Assembly: GCA_963205285.1 (NCBI GenBank) | Contig: CAUJJQ010000165.1 | Location: forward strand, 1-14,464 | Reading direction: 5' to 3' | Length of the DNA stretch: 14,464 nt | DNA from: Pseudomonadota bacterium | Lineage (GTDB): Bacteria > Pseudomonadota > Alphaproteobacteria > Sphingomonadales > Sphingomonadaceae | Part shown: one piece after another, positions 6,740 through 14,327 of the stretch | Layout: each line of letters starts with the position of its first letter | Position numbering within the stretch: position 1 is the stretch's first letter | Notes under the pieces: model-generated | Told to the model about the DNA's origin: nothing | The model's input: the letters and a program-made list of their open reading frames with translations, nothing else | Database searches by the model: none | Program-made: the position numbers and the translations under genes

Positions 6740-8170
6740 ATGACGCGATATATTGTTCTGGGTGCCCTTAATAGTTTGATCCTGCTCGCCATTTCGGGGA
6801 GCGCGGGGTTCGACATCGTCCAACGATGCGGGTCACTCACCCCCTGTGCCGGTCCCGGTTGGGGCACATGGCTGATGGCAGGCCTCCCCATATTATTGCT
6901 GTTCGCCGGTGCGGCAATTTTTGCGCCGCGCGCTATCCGCAGCCTCACCAGCCGTCGCGCCGACGTCAAGGCAGTGGCAATTGCAGCCGCCCAAAGCGAT
7001 GCCGCAGCGGTTGATGCCGATGATATCGGTCTGTCGCGGCTGGCACGGTTGCGCGCTGCCCCGATTGCCGACGTTGATATGGATGCGCACGTCGCCGATG
7101 AGGTGGTGGACGATATGGATGCCGACTTTGACGCTGGCCTTGATTCTGGCACCGAAACATGGCCGGTCGCCGATGTTGACGAATGGGAAGCGGAAGAGGA
7201 ATTGACTGAGGTGAAGGCCGACGCCGACGAGCCGGCGCCGCTCGATATGCCAGTCGCGGTCGACTGGGCAGCGGATGGTGACAGCGTGGATAGTGCCGAC
7301 ATGGTGCCCGACGCTGCGGAAATTGCCCCCGGCTTTGCCGCGCTGGGTGACTGGGAGGTCGAAGCGGTCAGCGATGATCTGCCCGCCGAAAAATGGGCCT
7401 ATCCCGGCGATGATGCTGTGGCCGATCAGGCTGATGACGCGCCCAATGCGACGGTGCGCACTGACCCCTTTGCCGTCGGACGCGACCGTATCGTCTGGGC
7501 GATAGAAGATGATGTGGCGGCGGATGTGTCGGTGGAGCCTGTTGCGGATAATGCGCACGACAGTGTAGAAGATTGTGGCGAACCGGACGCAATCGACTGC
7601 GCGGCTGGTGACGATTGGTCGATGCCGCCTGCCATCAGCGATGATGGCGACGATGATAACGCTTTTGACGGTGCCGATTGCCCGCCGATCACTGCCTTTG
7701 CAGCGGCAGATGCATGGTCAGCGCCGACAATGGGCGCGCCTGCAACCAACCGCAGCCCGCTGCAACAGGCGGCATGGCTGATTGCGCCGGGGCCGTTGCC
7801 GCGCCTGCGTGCGCATGGCGAAACAGGCTTTCCATGGGCCGCCGCGACGATCAGCGCGGTTGCTGATTCGATGCTCGACCTTGCCAGCCCGCCCAGCCTT
7901 GGTGAATTTGCTGCCGAAGTTTCGGCATGGAGACAAGTGGTTGCCGAATTACCCGCCGCAACGCCGATTGCGGGGGATGATGCGGCTGCCTTTAACGCAT
8001 GGCTCGAAAGTCTGGCGCAACATCTGTTTCTGTTCGGCACGTCGCCCGACCTTGAAACCTTGCTGGTTGATGCCCTGTCGCGCCTGACACTGGCGGCAGA
8101 GGGGGACGCGACACTCGCCGCCATGCTGCCCGCAGAGCTTTTCCCGACGGATGCACGCAACGTCGCGTGA
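6740..8170 (+). CDS. Unrecognised two-TM membrane protein with long acidic Trp-containing cytoplasmic region
   Basis: A 476-residue protein of no family I recognise. Residues 4-20 and about 45-63 are hydrophobic helices joined by a short loop with Cys30 and Cys36. The following RAIRSLTSRR is basic, so the positive-inside rule puts the loop in the periplasm and the rest in the cytoplasm. Residues about 90-330 are very rich in Asp, Glu and Ala and look disordered, with single tryptophans at 141, 149, 176, 205, 219, 253, 293 and 326, mostly in acidic surroundings. Residues about 335-476 are less acidic and look like a small helical domain. The ATG at 6740 is preceded by GGACAGG. It lies between the CobS-like and CobT-like genes, 97 bp after one and 65 bp before the other on the same strand, so a shared function is inferred from position only. 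Confidence 0.8.
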   Translation: MTRYIVLGALNSLILLAISGSAGFDIVQRCGSLTPCAGPGWGTWLMAGLPILLLFAGAAIFAPRAIRSLTSRRADVKAVAIAAAQSDAAAVDADDIGLSRLARLRAAPIADVDMDAHVADEVVDDMDADFDAGLDSGTETWPVADVDEWEAEEELTEVKADADEPAPLDMPVAVDWAADGDSVDSADMVPDAAEIAPGFAALGDWEVEAVSDDLPAEKWAYPGDDAVADQADDAPNATVRTDPFAVGRDRIVWAIEDDVAADVSVEPVADNAHDSVEDCGEPDAIDCAAGDDWSMPPAISDDGDDDNAFDGADCPPITAFAAADAWSAPTMGAPATNRSPLQQAAWLIAPGPLPRLRAHGETGFPWAAATISAVADSMLDLASPPSLGEFAAEVSAWRQVVAELPAATPIAGDDAAAFNAWLESLAQHLFLFGTSPDLETLLVDALSRLTLAAEGDATLAAMLPAELFPTDARNVA

Positions 8171-8235
8171 TGGCGCGCAACCACCCTTCAATTTAACGCT
8201 TCACCTTACTGCCCGCGCCGCATAAGGCGGGGGGC

Positions 8236-10062
8236 ATGAGCCAGCGGCAGCCCATCGACGATCTGAAATCGGTCTTGACCGGCGCTGCACGTGCGCTGTC
8301 GGGTGAGCCGGAGGTGGAGGTTGCCTATACCAGTGATGCGCCGCACGCGGTTGGCAAGGGGGTAAAGGTCAACGCCCCTTCGCGCACACTGCCGCGCGGC
8401 GATGTGGCGATTGCGCGCGGACAGGCGGATGCACTGGCGCTGCGCCTCAAACACCATGAAGCCGCCATCCACAACCGCCTGCGTCCCAGCGAACCGCTGG
8501 CAGGGGCCGCCTTTGACCGGATGGAGGATGCGCGGGTCGCCGCGCTGGGCGCGCGGGCGATGCAGGGGTTGCGCGACAATCTGGTGGCGGAAACCGCACA
8601 GCGTTTCGCCTGCGACCCCATTTCGCGCGCCACATCGGCGGGCGAAGTGCCGGTCAGCAGCGCGCTCGAACTATTGTTGCGCGCGCATCTCGCCGACTTG
8701 CCGGTGCCCGATTGTGCGGCCGATGGTCTGGCACTGGTGCAGGCGGAATTGCAGGCGCGCGGCGGCGGTGACTTTGACCTGCTGTCAATGCTGATCGACG
8801 ATCAGGCGGCCTATGGCCAACAGATGATGCGCTTGTTGCAACACCTCGACATGGTGCAGGCGGACTTGCCCTTTGACACCGGCGATGCGGATGAGGACGC
8901 CGAAAATCAACAGGATAACTCCGACGAGAATGAGGATGGGGAGGAGGATCAGCAGGGCGCAGCGGCTGAGATGGAGGCACGCGTCCAGAGCGGTGAGGGC
9001 GAAACGGGGGAGGCGGAGGAAAGCGACGTCGATATCGACGGCATGGACAATGGCGAAGAGGATGCGATGGGCGACATGGGCGATGAAGCGCCGATGCCGG
9101 TGCGCCCCAACCGTCCGCACATTGACATTCCCGATTTCAACTACCGCGTTTTCACCAGCGCGCATGACGAAGTGGTCGGCGCGCTTGACTTGTGTGATGC
9201 GGAGGAATTGGCGCGGTTGCGCGGTTTCCTCGACCAGCAATTGGTGCCGTTGCAATCGGCGGTAACCCGGCTCGCCAACCGGTTGCAGCGCCGGTTGATG
9301 GCGCAGCAAAACCGCGCATGGGATTTTGACCAGGACGAAGGGACGCTGGACGCTGCCCGGCTGGCGCGGGTCATCGCCAACCCTATGCTGTCGCTGTCAT
9401 ACAAGGTCGAACGCGACACGGATTTTAAGGATACGATCGTCACCCTCCTCATCGACAATAGCGGGTCGATGCGCGGGCGGCCGATTTCGATTGCCGCCAT
9501 TTGCGCCGATATTTTGGCGCGGACATTGGAACGTGTCGGGGTGAAGGTCGAAATATTGGGCTTTACCACCCGCACGTGGAAGGGTGGGCAATCGCGGGAG
9601 GATTGGCTGGCCGCCGGACGTCCGGTGCAACCCGGTCGCCTCAACGATGTGCGCCACATCCTCTATAAACCGGCGGATGAGCCATATCGCCGCGCGCGCA
9701 ACAGCCTGGGGCTGATGATGCGCGAAGGGTTGCTCAAGGAAAATATCGACGGCGAAGCGCTCAAATGGGCGCATGCGCGCATCGCCCACCGCAGCGAAGA
9801 CCGCAAGATTTTGATGGTCATTTCGGACGGTTCGCCGGTCGATGATTCAACGCTCAGTGTGAACAGCAGCGGCTACCTCGACCAACATTTGCGCCAAGTC
9901 ATTGGCTGGATTGAAAATAAATCGCCCGTCGAACTCATCGCCATCGGCATCGGCCATGATGTGACGCGCTGGTATAGCCGTGCGGTGACGATCATGGACG
10001 CCGAACAATTGGGCGGCGCGATGGTCGACCAACTGGCCGATTTGTTCGATATTGATAGCTGA
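8236..10062 (+). CDS. cobT: CobT-like VWA-domain protein (cobaltochelatase subunit T family)
   Basis: A 608-residue CobT-family protein. The N-terminal region (about 1-210) is helical. A strongly acidic, low-complexity linker spans about 216-286, as in known CobT proteins. The C-terminal VWA domain (about 400-608) carries the MIDAS motif DNSGSM starting at Asp407, then FTTRTWKGG and the late [10 protein letters not shown] and [10 protein letters not shown] blocks seen in CobT. CobT forms a complex with the CobS AAA+ ring and couples ATP hydrolysis to CobN in cobalamin-making bacteria. The ATG at 8236 is supported by AAGGCGGGGGG just upstream. The separation from cobS by an acidic membrane protein, and the lack of cobN nearby, are notable. 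The CobT family assignment is secure; the physiological role is not. Confidence 0.92.
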   Translation: MSQRQPIDDLKSVLTGAARALSGEPEVEVAYTSDAPHAVGKGVKVNAPSRTLPRGDVAIARGQADALALRLKHHEAAIHNRLRPSEPLAGAAFDRMEDARVAALGARAMQGLRDNLVAETAQRFACDPISRATSAGEVPVSSALELLLRAHLADLPVPDCAADGLALVQAELQARGGGDFDLLSMLIDDQAAYGQQMMRLLQHLDMVQADLPFDTGDADEDAENQQDNSDENEDGEEDQQGAAAEMEARVQSGEGETGEAEESDVDIDGMDNGEEDAMGDMGDEAPMPVRPNRPHIDIPDFNYRVFTSAHDEVVGALDLCDAEELARLRGFLDQQLVPLQSAVTRLANRLQRRLMAQQNRAWDFDQDEGTLDAARLARVIANPMLSLSYKVERDTDFKDTIVTLLIDNSGSMRGRPISIAAICADILARTLERVGVKVEILGFTTRTWKGGQSREDWLAAGRPVQPGRLNDVRHILYKPADEPYRRARNSLGLMMREGLLKENIDGEALKWAHARIAHRSEDRKILMVISDGSPVDDSTLSVNSSGYLDQHLRQVIGWIENKSPVELIAIGIGHDVTRWYSRAVTIMDAEQLGGAMVDQLADLFDIDS

Positions 10063-10103
10063 CGGGCTGTTTTGATCCGAAACTATCGTTTCGGGGTGCT
10101 GTT

Positions 10104-10144
10104 CCAGCCCACTCCCCCACCCGTCGGGTGGGGGAGTGGGCTGG
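10104..10144. repeat. Perfect 19-bp GC-rich inverted repeat (hairpin)
   Basis: The arms at 10104-10122 and 10126-10144 are exact reverse complements, separated by a 3-nt GTC loop. The arm is C-rich, with a CCCACTCCCCCACCC core. It sits 42 bp after the cobT stop. There is no T-run on either side, so it is not a canonical intrinsic terminator, although so strong an RNA hairpin could still stabilise a 3' end or slow polymerase. It may be a copy of a dispersed palindromic element. Confidence 0.9.
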
Positions 10145-10154
10145 TGCCGTGCCG

Positions 10155-10176
10155 AAATTCGCAATTTTGCGAATTT
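10155..10176. repeat. AT-rich perfect palindrome
   Basis: AAATTCGCAA at 10155-10164 and its exact reverse complement TTGCGAATTT at 10167-10176 are separated by TT. It lies 10 bp after the GC-rich hairpin and 156 bp before the ThDP enzyme start. It could be an operator or part of the transcript end of cobT; its sequence does not decide between these. Confidence 0.8.
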
Positions 10177-10332
10177 TGAAATAGACACAAAGGGGTGACT
10201 CTCGCCCCTGAAAAGCTTAGGCAGGGGCAAAGCGGGCAAGGTGGCCGGGAGCGCCACCAACCGCATTCGGGATCGCAAAACCAAATAGTGCGCGGGCGCT
10301 GTGACGCGCGCGCTGGGGGGAGGGAGCGACCA
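10177..10332 (+). promoter_or_regulatory. Leader region upstream of the AlsS-like gene with two small stem-loops
   Basis: This stretch holds no convincing gene. Two short inverted repeats are visible: GCCCCTG (10204-10210) with CAGGGGC (10222-10228), and GGTGGC (10240-10245) with GCCACC (10253-10258). Just before the start, GGAGGGAGCG gives a good ribosome binding site for the ATG at 10333. The frame stays open further upstream, but nothing there resembles the enzyme family. I could not place a promoter confidently. Confidence 0.35.
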
Positions 10333-12003
10333 ATGGCCAATGAGCCCAAGCATGCAGGCAAAAAAGCGTCCGATCTGTTCATCGACTGTCTGGAGCAGGA
10401 GGGGGTCGAATATATTTTCGGCGTGCCGGGGGAGGAGAATCTCGATTTTCTCGACTCGCTCTCGCGCTCCAAGCAGATAAAGCTCATCCTCACCCGCCAT
10501 GAACAGGGCGCGGGGTTTATGGCCGCGACCTATGGTCGCCACACGGGCAAGACCGGGGTTTGCATCGCCACCTTGGGGCCGGGCGCGACCAATTTTGTGA
10601 CCGCTGCGGCCTATGCGACGCTGGGCGGCATGCCGATATTGATGATTACCGGCCAGAAACCGATCAAAAAATCAAAACAGGGGCGGTTCCAGATTCTCGA
10701 CGTTGTCTCGATGATGCAGCCGATCACTAAATATACCCACCAGATGCAATCATCGGACAATATTCCCAGCCGCGTGCGCGAAGCATTCCGATTGGCGGAG
10801 GAGGAAAAACCGGGCGCTGTCCATATTGAATTGCCAGAGGATATTGCCGACGAACATACCGAATCTGTCCCCATCAAGCGGTCGATTGCGCGCCGCCCAT
10901 CCGCCGATCCAAAGGCGGTGCGCGCGGCGGTAACCGCGCTCGAAAATGCCAAATCGCCGCTGCTGGTAATCGGCGCGGGGGCCAATCGGACGATGACCGG
11001 GCGCATGCTCCTCCAATTTGTGGAAAAGACCGGCATCCCCTTTCTCACCACCCAATTGGGCAAGGGCGTGATTGACGAACGCCACCCGAAATTTTTGGGC
11101 TGCGCGGCCTTGTCAGCGGGAGATTTTGTCCACCGCGCGGTGGAGGATGCCGACTGCATCGTCAACATCGGCCATGATGTAATTGAAAAACCGCCGTTTT
11201 TTATGCGCAGCGGCGGGCCGACGGTCATCCATATTTCGACCAAATCGGCAGAGGTTGACCCGGTTTATTTCCCATCGGTTGAGGTGATTGGCGATATCGC
11301 CAACGCCATCTGGCAGATGAAGGAAGATATTGTCCCACAGGGCAGTTGGTCGTTTGACCATATGCTTGCCTATCGCGCGGCAGAGGTGGCACACACTGCC
11401 AGCCTGTCGGGTGATGCACGTTTCCCGATTTTTCCGCCGCATCTGGTGACCCAAGTGCGTGCGGCAATGCCCGATGACGGGATCATCTGCCTCGACAATG
11501 GCGTATATAAAATCTGGTTTGCGCGCGGATACACCGCCTATCGCCCCAATACGGTGCTGCTCGACAATGCGCTCGCCACTATGGGTGCGGGGCTGCCCAG
11601 CGCGATGATGTCGGCGATGGTCTATCCCGACCGCAAAGTGATGGCGATCTGCGGCGATGGCGGTTTCATGATGAACAGTCAGGAGATGGAGACGGCGGTT
11701 CGCCTGAAACTCAACATCACCATTTTGATCCTGCGCGACGATGCTTATGGCATGATCCGCTGGAAACAGGCGAATATGGGCTTTGTCGATTTCGGCCTGA
11801 CCTATGGCAACCCCGATTTCGTCAAATATGCCGAGAGTTATGGCGCGCATGGCCACCGGGTCGAAAGCGCCGCGCATCTGGCCGAACTGCTTGCCCATTG
11901 CCGCGATACGCCCGGCGTCCATCTGATTGATTGTCCGGTCGATTACACGGAAAATGACCAGATTTTGAACAAAGATATCAAGGATTTGAGCAAGGCTTTG
12001 TGA
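10333..12003 (+). CDS. ThDP-dependent acetolactate synthase (catabolic AlsS-like)
   Basis: A 556-residue ThDP enzyme whose sequence follows catabolic AlsS closely. The N-terminal PYR domain has FGVPGEEN and the ThDP-activating glutamate in RHEQGAGF (Glu57). The segment QPITKYTHQMQSSDNIP and the central domain ADCIVNIGHDVIEKPPFF parallel AlsS. The C-terminal PP domain has GDGGF (441-445) followed after 25 residues by RDDAYGM, where the metal-binding position usually Asn is Asp469-Asp470; the end VKYAESYGAHGHRVES is also AlsS-like. AlsS condenses two pyruvates to 2-acetolactate plus CO2. No regulatory IlvN subunit and no acetolactate decarboxylase gene is adjacent; an aldehyde dehydrogenase follows instead, so another 2-oxoacid reaction is possible. 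ATG 10333 follows a strong GGAGGGAG. Confidence 0.85.
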   Translation: MANEPKHAGKKASDLFIDCLEQEGVEYIFGVPGEENLDFLDSLSRSKQIKLILTRHEQGAGFMAATYGRHTGKTGVCIATLGPGATNFVTAAAYATLGGMPILMITGQKPIKKSKQGRFQILDVVSMMQPITKYTHQMQSSDNIPSRVREAFRLAEEEKPGAVHIELPEDIADEHTESVPIKRSIARRPSADPKAVRAAVTALENAKSPLLVIGAGANRTMTGRMLLQFVEKTGIPFLTTQLGKGVIDERHPKFLGCAALSAGDFVHRAVEDADCIVNIGHDVIEKPPFFMRSGGPTVIHISTKSAEVDPVYFPSVEVIGDIANAIWQMKEDIVPQGSWSFDHMLAYRAAEVAHTASLSGDARFPIFPPHLVTQVRAAMPDDGIICLDNGVYKIWFARGYTAYRPNTVLLDNALATMGAGLPSAMMSAMVYPDRKVMAICGDGGFMMNSQEMETAVRLKLNITILILRDDAYGMIRWKQANMGFVDFGLTYGNPDFVKYAESYGAHGHRVESAAHLAELLAHCRDTPGVHLIDCPVDYTENDQILNKDIKDLSKAL

Positions 12004-12009
12004 CGTGTC

Positions 12010-12112
12010 CCCCTCCCGCTTGCGGGAGGGGCCAGGGGTGGGCGTGCCTGACGGGCACTGCACTATCCGGACCGACCCACCCCCGAGCCCTCCCGCAAGC
12101 GGGAGGGGGGAG
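12010..12112. repeat. Nested palindromic intergenic repeat between the ThDP enzyme and aldehyde dehydrogenase genes
   Basis: Two hairpins with the same stem, CCCTCCCGC/GCGGGAGGG, lie at 12010-12031 (loop TT) and 12088-12107 (loop AA). They are reverse complements of each other and are joined by a further pairing of GGGGTGGG (12035-12042) with CCCACCCC (12076-12083). A small GTGCC/GGCAC hairpin (12044-12057) sits in the middle, so a single strand could fold into a branched, cloverleaf-like structure. The design matches multicopy intergenic palindromes I recall from sphingomonad and other alphaproteobacterial genomes. It fills almost the whole gap. Confidence 0.85.
12101..12112 (+). promoter_or_regulatory. 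Ribosome binding site of the aldehyde dehydrogenase lying in the repeat arm
   Basis: GGGAGGGGGGAG at 12101-12112 ends 8 nt before the ATG at 12121. The G-rich purine run belongs to the right arm of the palindromic repeat and its flank, so the repeat appears to provide the Shine-Dalgarno. If the hairpin forms in the mRNA, it could partly mask this site. Confidence 0.55.
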
Positions 12113-12120
12113 TATCGAGA

Positions 12121-13551
12121 ATGAAACTCAACGACACCTACCCGCTATATCTCAATAACCGGGCGGCACAGCCCAATGCCGATTTGGTGGTGCGCGACAA
12201 ATATACCGGCGAAGTGGCGTTCCGCACCGCGCTCGCCACCCCGGACATCATCGATGAAGCCATAGCAGGGGCGGTACGCGCCGCCGAACCCATGGCCGAA
12301 ATGGCGAGTTACGAACGTCAGGCCGTGCTCGACCATTGTGTCGCGCGGTTCCGCGAACGCTTTGACGAGCTGGCCTATGCTTTGTGTGTGGAGGCGGGCA
12401 AGCCCATTGCCGATGCGGAGGGGGAGGTGAGCCGCCTTATCGATACCTTCCGCATCGCGGCGGAGGAGGCGACGCGCAATTATGGGGAGGTGCAGCCGCT
12501 CGACATTTCGCCGCGCGCCAAGGGCTATATCGGCATGTGGCGGCGTGTCCCCATCGGCCCGTGCAGTTTTATTTCGCCGTTCAATTTTCCGCTCAATCTG
12601 GCGGCGCACAAGGTCGCACCGGCGATTGCCATTGGCTGCCCCTTTGTCATGAAACCGGCATCGCTGACCCCGTTGGGCGCGATCATCATGGGCGAAGTGC
12701 TTGCCGAATGTGACCTGCCAGAGGGGGCGTTTTCGGTGCTGCCCGCCGCGCGCGACGGGGCGGATTTATTCACCACTGACGAACGGTTGAAATTGCTGTC
12801 CTTCACCGGATCCCCCGGCGTTGGTTGGGATTTAAAGGCGCGGGCCGGCAAGAAAAAGGTCGTGCTCGAACTCGGCGGCAATGCAGCGGTGGTGGTGGAC
12901 AAGGATGCCGACCTGTCCCACGCGCTCGAACGGATAGTTTTCGGCGGCTATTACCAATCGGGGCAAAGCTGCATCCATGTGCAGCGCGTCATCATCCACG
13001 CCGATATTTACGACCAATTGCGCGATATGCTGGTCGCGCGGGTCAAAACTTTGGTCGCGGGCGACCCAAAGGACAGGCGCACCTTCATCGGCCCGATGAT
13101 CAGCGAAAAGGAGGCACAGCGCCTCAAAAACTGGATCGGCGCAGCGGTCGCGGGCGGTGCAACGCTGCTCGCCGGCGGGGATTGCACGGGCAATATGCTG
13201 GGAGCCAGCCTGCTCGAAAATGTATCGACGACGAGCGAGCTTTACCGCGAAGAAGCCTTTGGCCCGGTGGTGATTTTATCCAAATTCACCGATTGGGAAG
13301 CCGCGTTGGATGAAGTGAATGACAGCAAATATGGGCTACAGGCGGGGCTGTTCACCGATAATATTCAGCAAATTATGCGTGCGTGGGACCGGCTCGACGT
13401 CGGGGGGATTTGCGTCAATGATGTGTCGTCGTTCCGCGTTGATAATATGCCCTATGGCGGGGTGAAGGATTCAGGGCTCGGCCGCGAAGGGGTGCGCTTT
13501 GCGATGGAGGATATGAGCGAGATAAGGAACCTGCTGATCCGGCGGCGTTAA
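12121..13551 (+). CDS. NAD(P)-dependent aldehyde dehydrogenase
   Basis: A 476-residue member of the aldehyde dehydrogenase superfamily, which oxidises aldehydes to acids with NAD(P)+. Catalytic elements are in place: Asn155 in SPFNFPLNL, Glu250 in LELGGNAA, and the nucleophile Cys284 in SGQSCIHVQR. The Rossmann-type cofactor region is marked by KPASLTPLG and by SFTGSPGVG, and the conserved EEAFGPVV and PYGGVKDSGLGREG blocks are near the C-terminus. Length is normal. The substrate is not evident; IHVQR after the Cys resembles lactaldehyde, phosphonoacetaldehyde or glyceraldehyde-3-phosphate (non-phosphorylating) types, but this is only suggestive. It lies 117 bp after the AlsS-like gene, so it may oxidise an aldehyde linked to that enzyme. 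Its stop overlaps the convergent cNMP-domain gene by 4 bp. Confidence 0.92.
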   Translation: MKLNDTYPLYLNNRAAQPNADLVVRDKYTGEVAFRTALATPDIIDEAIAGAVRAAEPMAEMASYERQAVLDHCVARFRERFDELAYALCVEAGKPIADAEGEVSRLIDTFRIAAEEATRNYGEVQPLDISPRAKGYIGMWRRVPIGPCSFISPFNFPLNLAAHKVAPAIAIGCPFVMKPASLTPLGAIIMGEVLAECDLPEGAFSVLPAARDGADLFTTDERLKLLSFTGSPGVGWDLKARAGKKKVVLELGGNAAVVVDKDADLSHALERIVFGGYYQSGQSCIHVQRVIIHADIYDQLRDMLVARVKTLVAGDPKDRRTFIGPMISEKEAQRLKNWIGAAVAGGATLLAGGDCTGNMLGASLLENVSTTSELYREEAFGPVVILSKFTDWEAALDEVNDSKYGLQAGLFTDNIQQIMRAWDRLDVGGICVNDVSSFRVDNMPYGGVKDSGLGREGVRFAMEDMSEIRNLLIRRR

Positions 13552-14210
13552 TTTTCCAGCCTATCCCTGTTTGCACCGTCCAATTTGGCTTGGAGCGCGG
13601 CGAGTGATGCTTGCGACAGCGCCTCTGCTATGCGCGGGTTGGCACCCAAAAATGCGTGGAGCCGGTCGCCGGGGATGAACCACAGCCGCGCGCTGTCGCT
13701 GGCGATACGCACGCTGGCGCTCGCCCGCCCGCCGGGGATGAGGCAGGCTTCGCCCATCAAATCGCCCGCATCAATCCGCCCTACAATGGCCTCCGCGACG
13801 GTCACCGCCGCCGTGCCGTTGACCAGAAACTGCAGCGACTGGCTAACCGCCCCCTCGCGCATCAGGACATCGCCCGCACGCGCGTTGGTAAAACTCCCCT
13901 CATCAAGCAGGCGGCGCACGTCGGCAGCGCCCAGCATCGGCAGGTGGCGCGCACGCAGCAACGCCCCTTCATCGCCCAGTTTGCGGCAGCTGAGCAAGGG
14001 TTGGGCGAGCGCGAAGATGTTGATGACGCTCAGCAATCCGCCAAGCATCGCGACTGATGGCACATGGTCGCGCGACAGCCCCTCTGCCACCAATAACAGC
14101 CCCGCGATGGCAAGGCCAAAGCGCAACCAGCGGCCCCGCGCGACAAAGCTGGTGGCGGCGATGATCGCGATGGCGGCGGGTAGGATGAAGGGTGCGATGC
14201 TGGGGTTCAT
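13548..14210 (-). CDS. Membrane-anchored cyclic-nucleotide-binding (CRP-like) domain protein
   Basis: A 220-residue protein with three predicted transmembrane helices (about 5-24, 30-45 and 52-72) followed by a cytoplasmic cyclic-nucleotide-binding fold (about 88-200). The phosphate-binding cassette is recognisable as GDLMGEACLIPGGRASASV: Gly153-Glu154 and Arg162, close to the family pattern G-E-x(n)-R-x-A. An EGxxSxxLxFLVxGxxxV segment (119-137) is also typical of the fold. No helix-turn-helix or catalytic domain follows, so it is neither a CRP transcription factor nor an obvious channel. It may be a membrane cNMP sensor or a degenerate domain; the topology recalls eukaryotic Popeye proteins, an analogy only. 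The ATG at 14210 has a weak GGGG upstream. It converges on the aldehyde dehydrogenase, sharing the TTAA at the stops. Confidence 0.8.
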   Translation of the reverse strand: MNPSIAPFILPAAIAIIAATSFVARGRWLRFGLAIAGLLLVAEGLSRDHVPSVAMLGGLLSVINIFALAQPLLSCRKLGDEGALLRARHLPMLGAADVRRLLDEGSFTNARAGDVLMREGAVSQSLQFLVNGTAAVTVAEAIVGRIDAGDLMGEACLIPGGRASASVRIASDSARLWFIPGDRLHAFLGANPRIAEALSQASLAALQAKLDGANRDRLEN

Positions 14211-14240
14211 AGCCCCATAGTGCCGATTGCTGCGCTGTCG

Positions 14241-14327
14241 TCAACGCTCGCGCAGCGCTATCAACGCTCGCGCAGCGCTATCAACGCCCGCGCAGCGCAT
14301 CAACGCCTGCGCAGCGCCATCAACCCG
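14241..14327. repeat. Four 20-bp tandem repeats plus partial fifth
   Basis: The unit TCAACGCTCGCGCAGCGCTA occurs exactly at 14241-14260 and 14261-14280, then with changes at 14281-14299 (19 bp) and 14300-14319, and as a partial copy TCAACCCG at 14320-14327. The first two units contain a CGCT-N5-AGCG inverted repeat; the later two are degraded. The array fills the gap between the TonB receptor stop and the start region of the cNMP-domain gene. Confidence 0.92.

Noticed and set aside
5632..10062. Cobalamin biosynthesis operon
   Set aside because: Only CobS- and CobT-like subunits are present; no CobN, corrin methyltransferase or B12 riboswitch was seen in the window.
10104..10144. Rho-independent terminator
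   Set aside because: The stem is strong but no T-run follows on either strand, so it was listed as a repeat rather than a terminator.
11113..12063. Long antisense open frame in the AlsS-like gene
   Set aside because: The plus-strand ThDP enzyme has all expected motifs; the antisense product looks like complement-of-coding sequence.
14241..14327. CRISPR array
   Set aside because: The 20-bp units directly abut each other with no spacers, and there are no cas genes.
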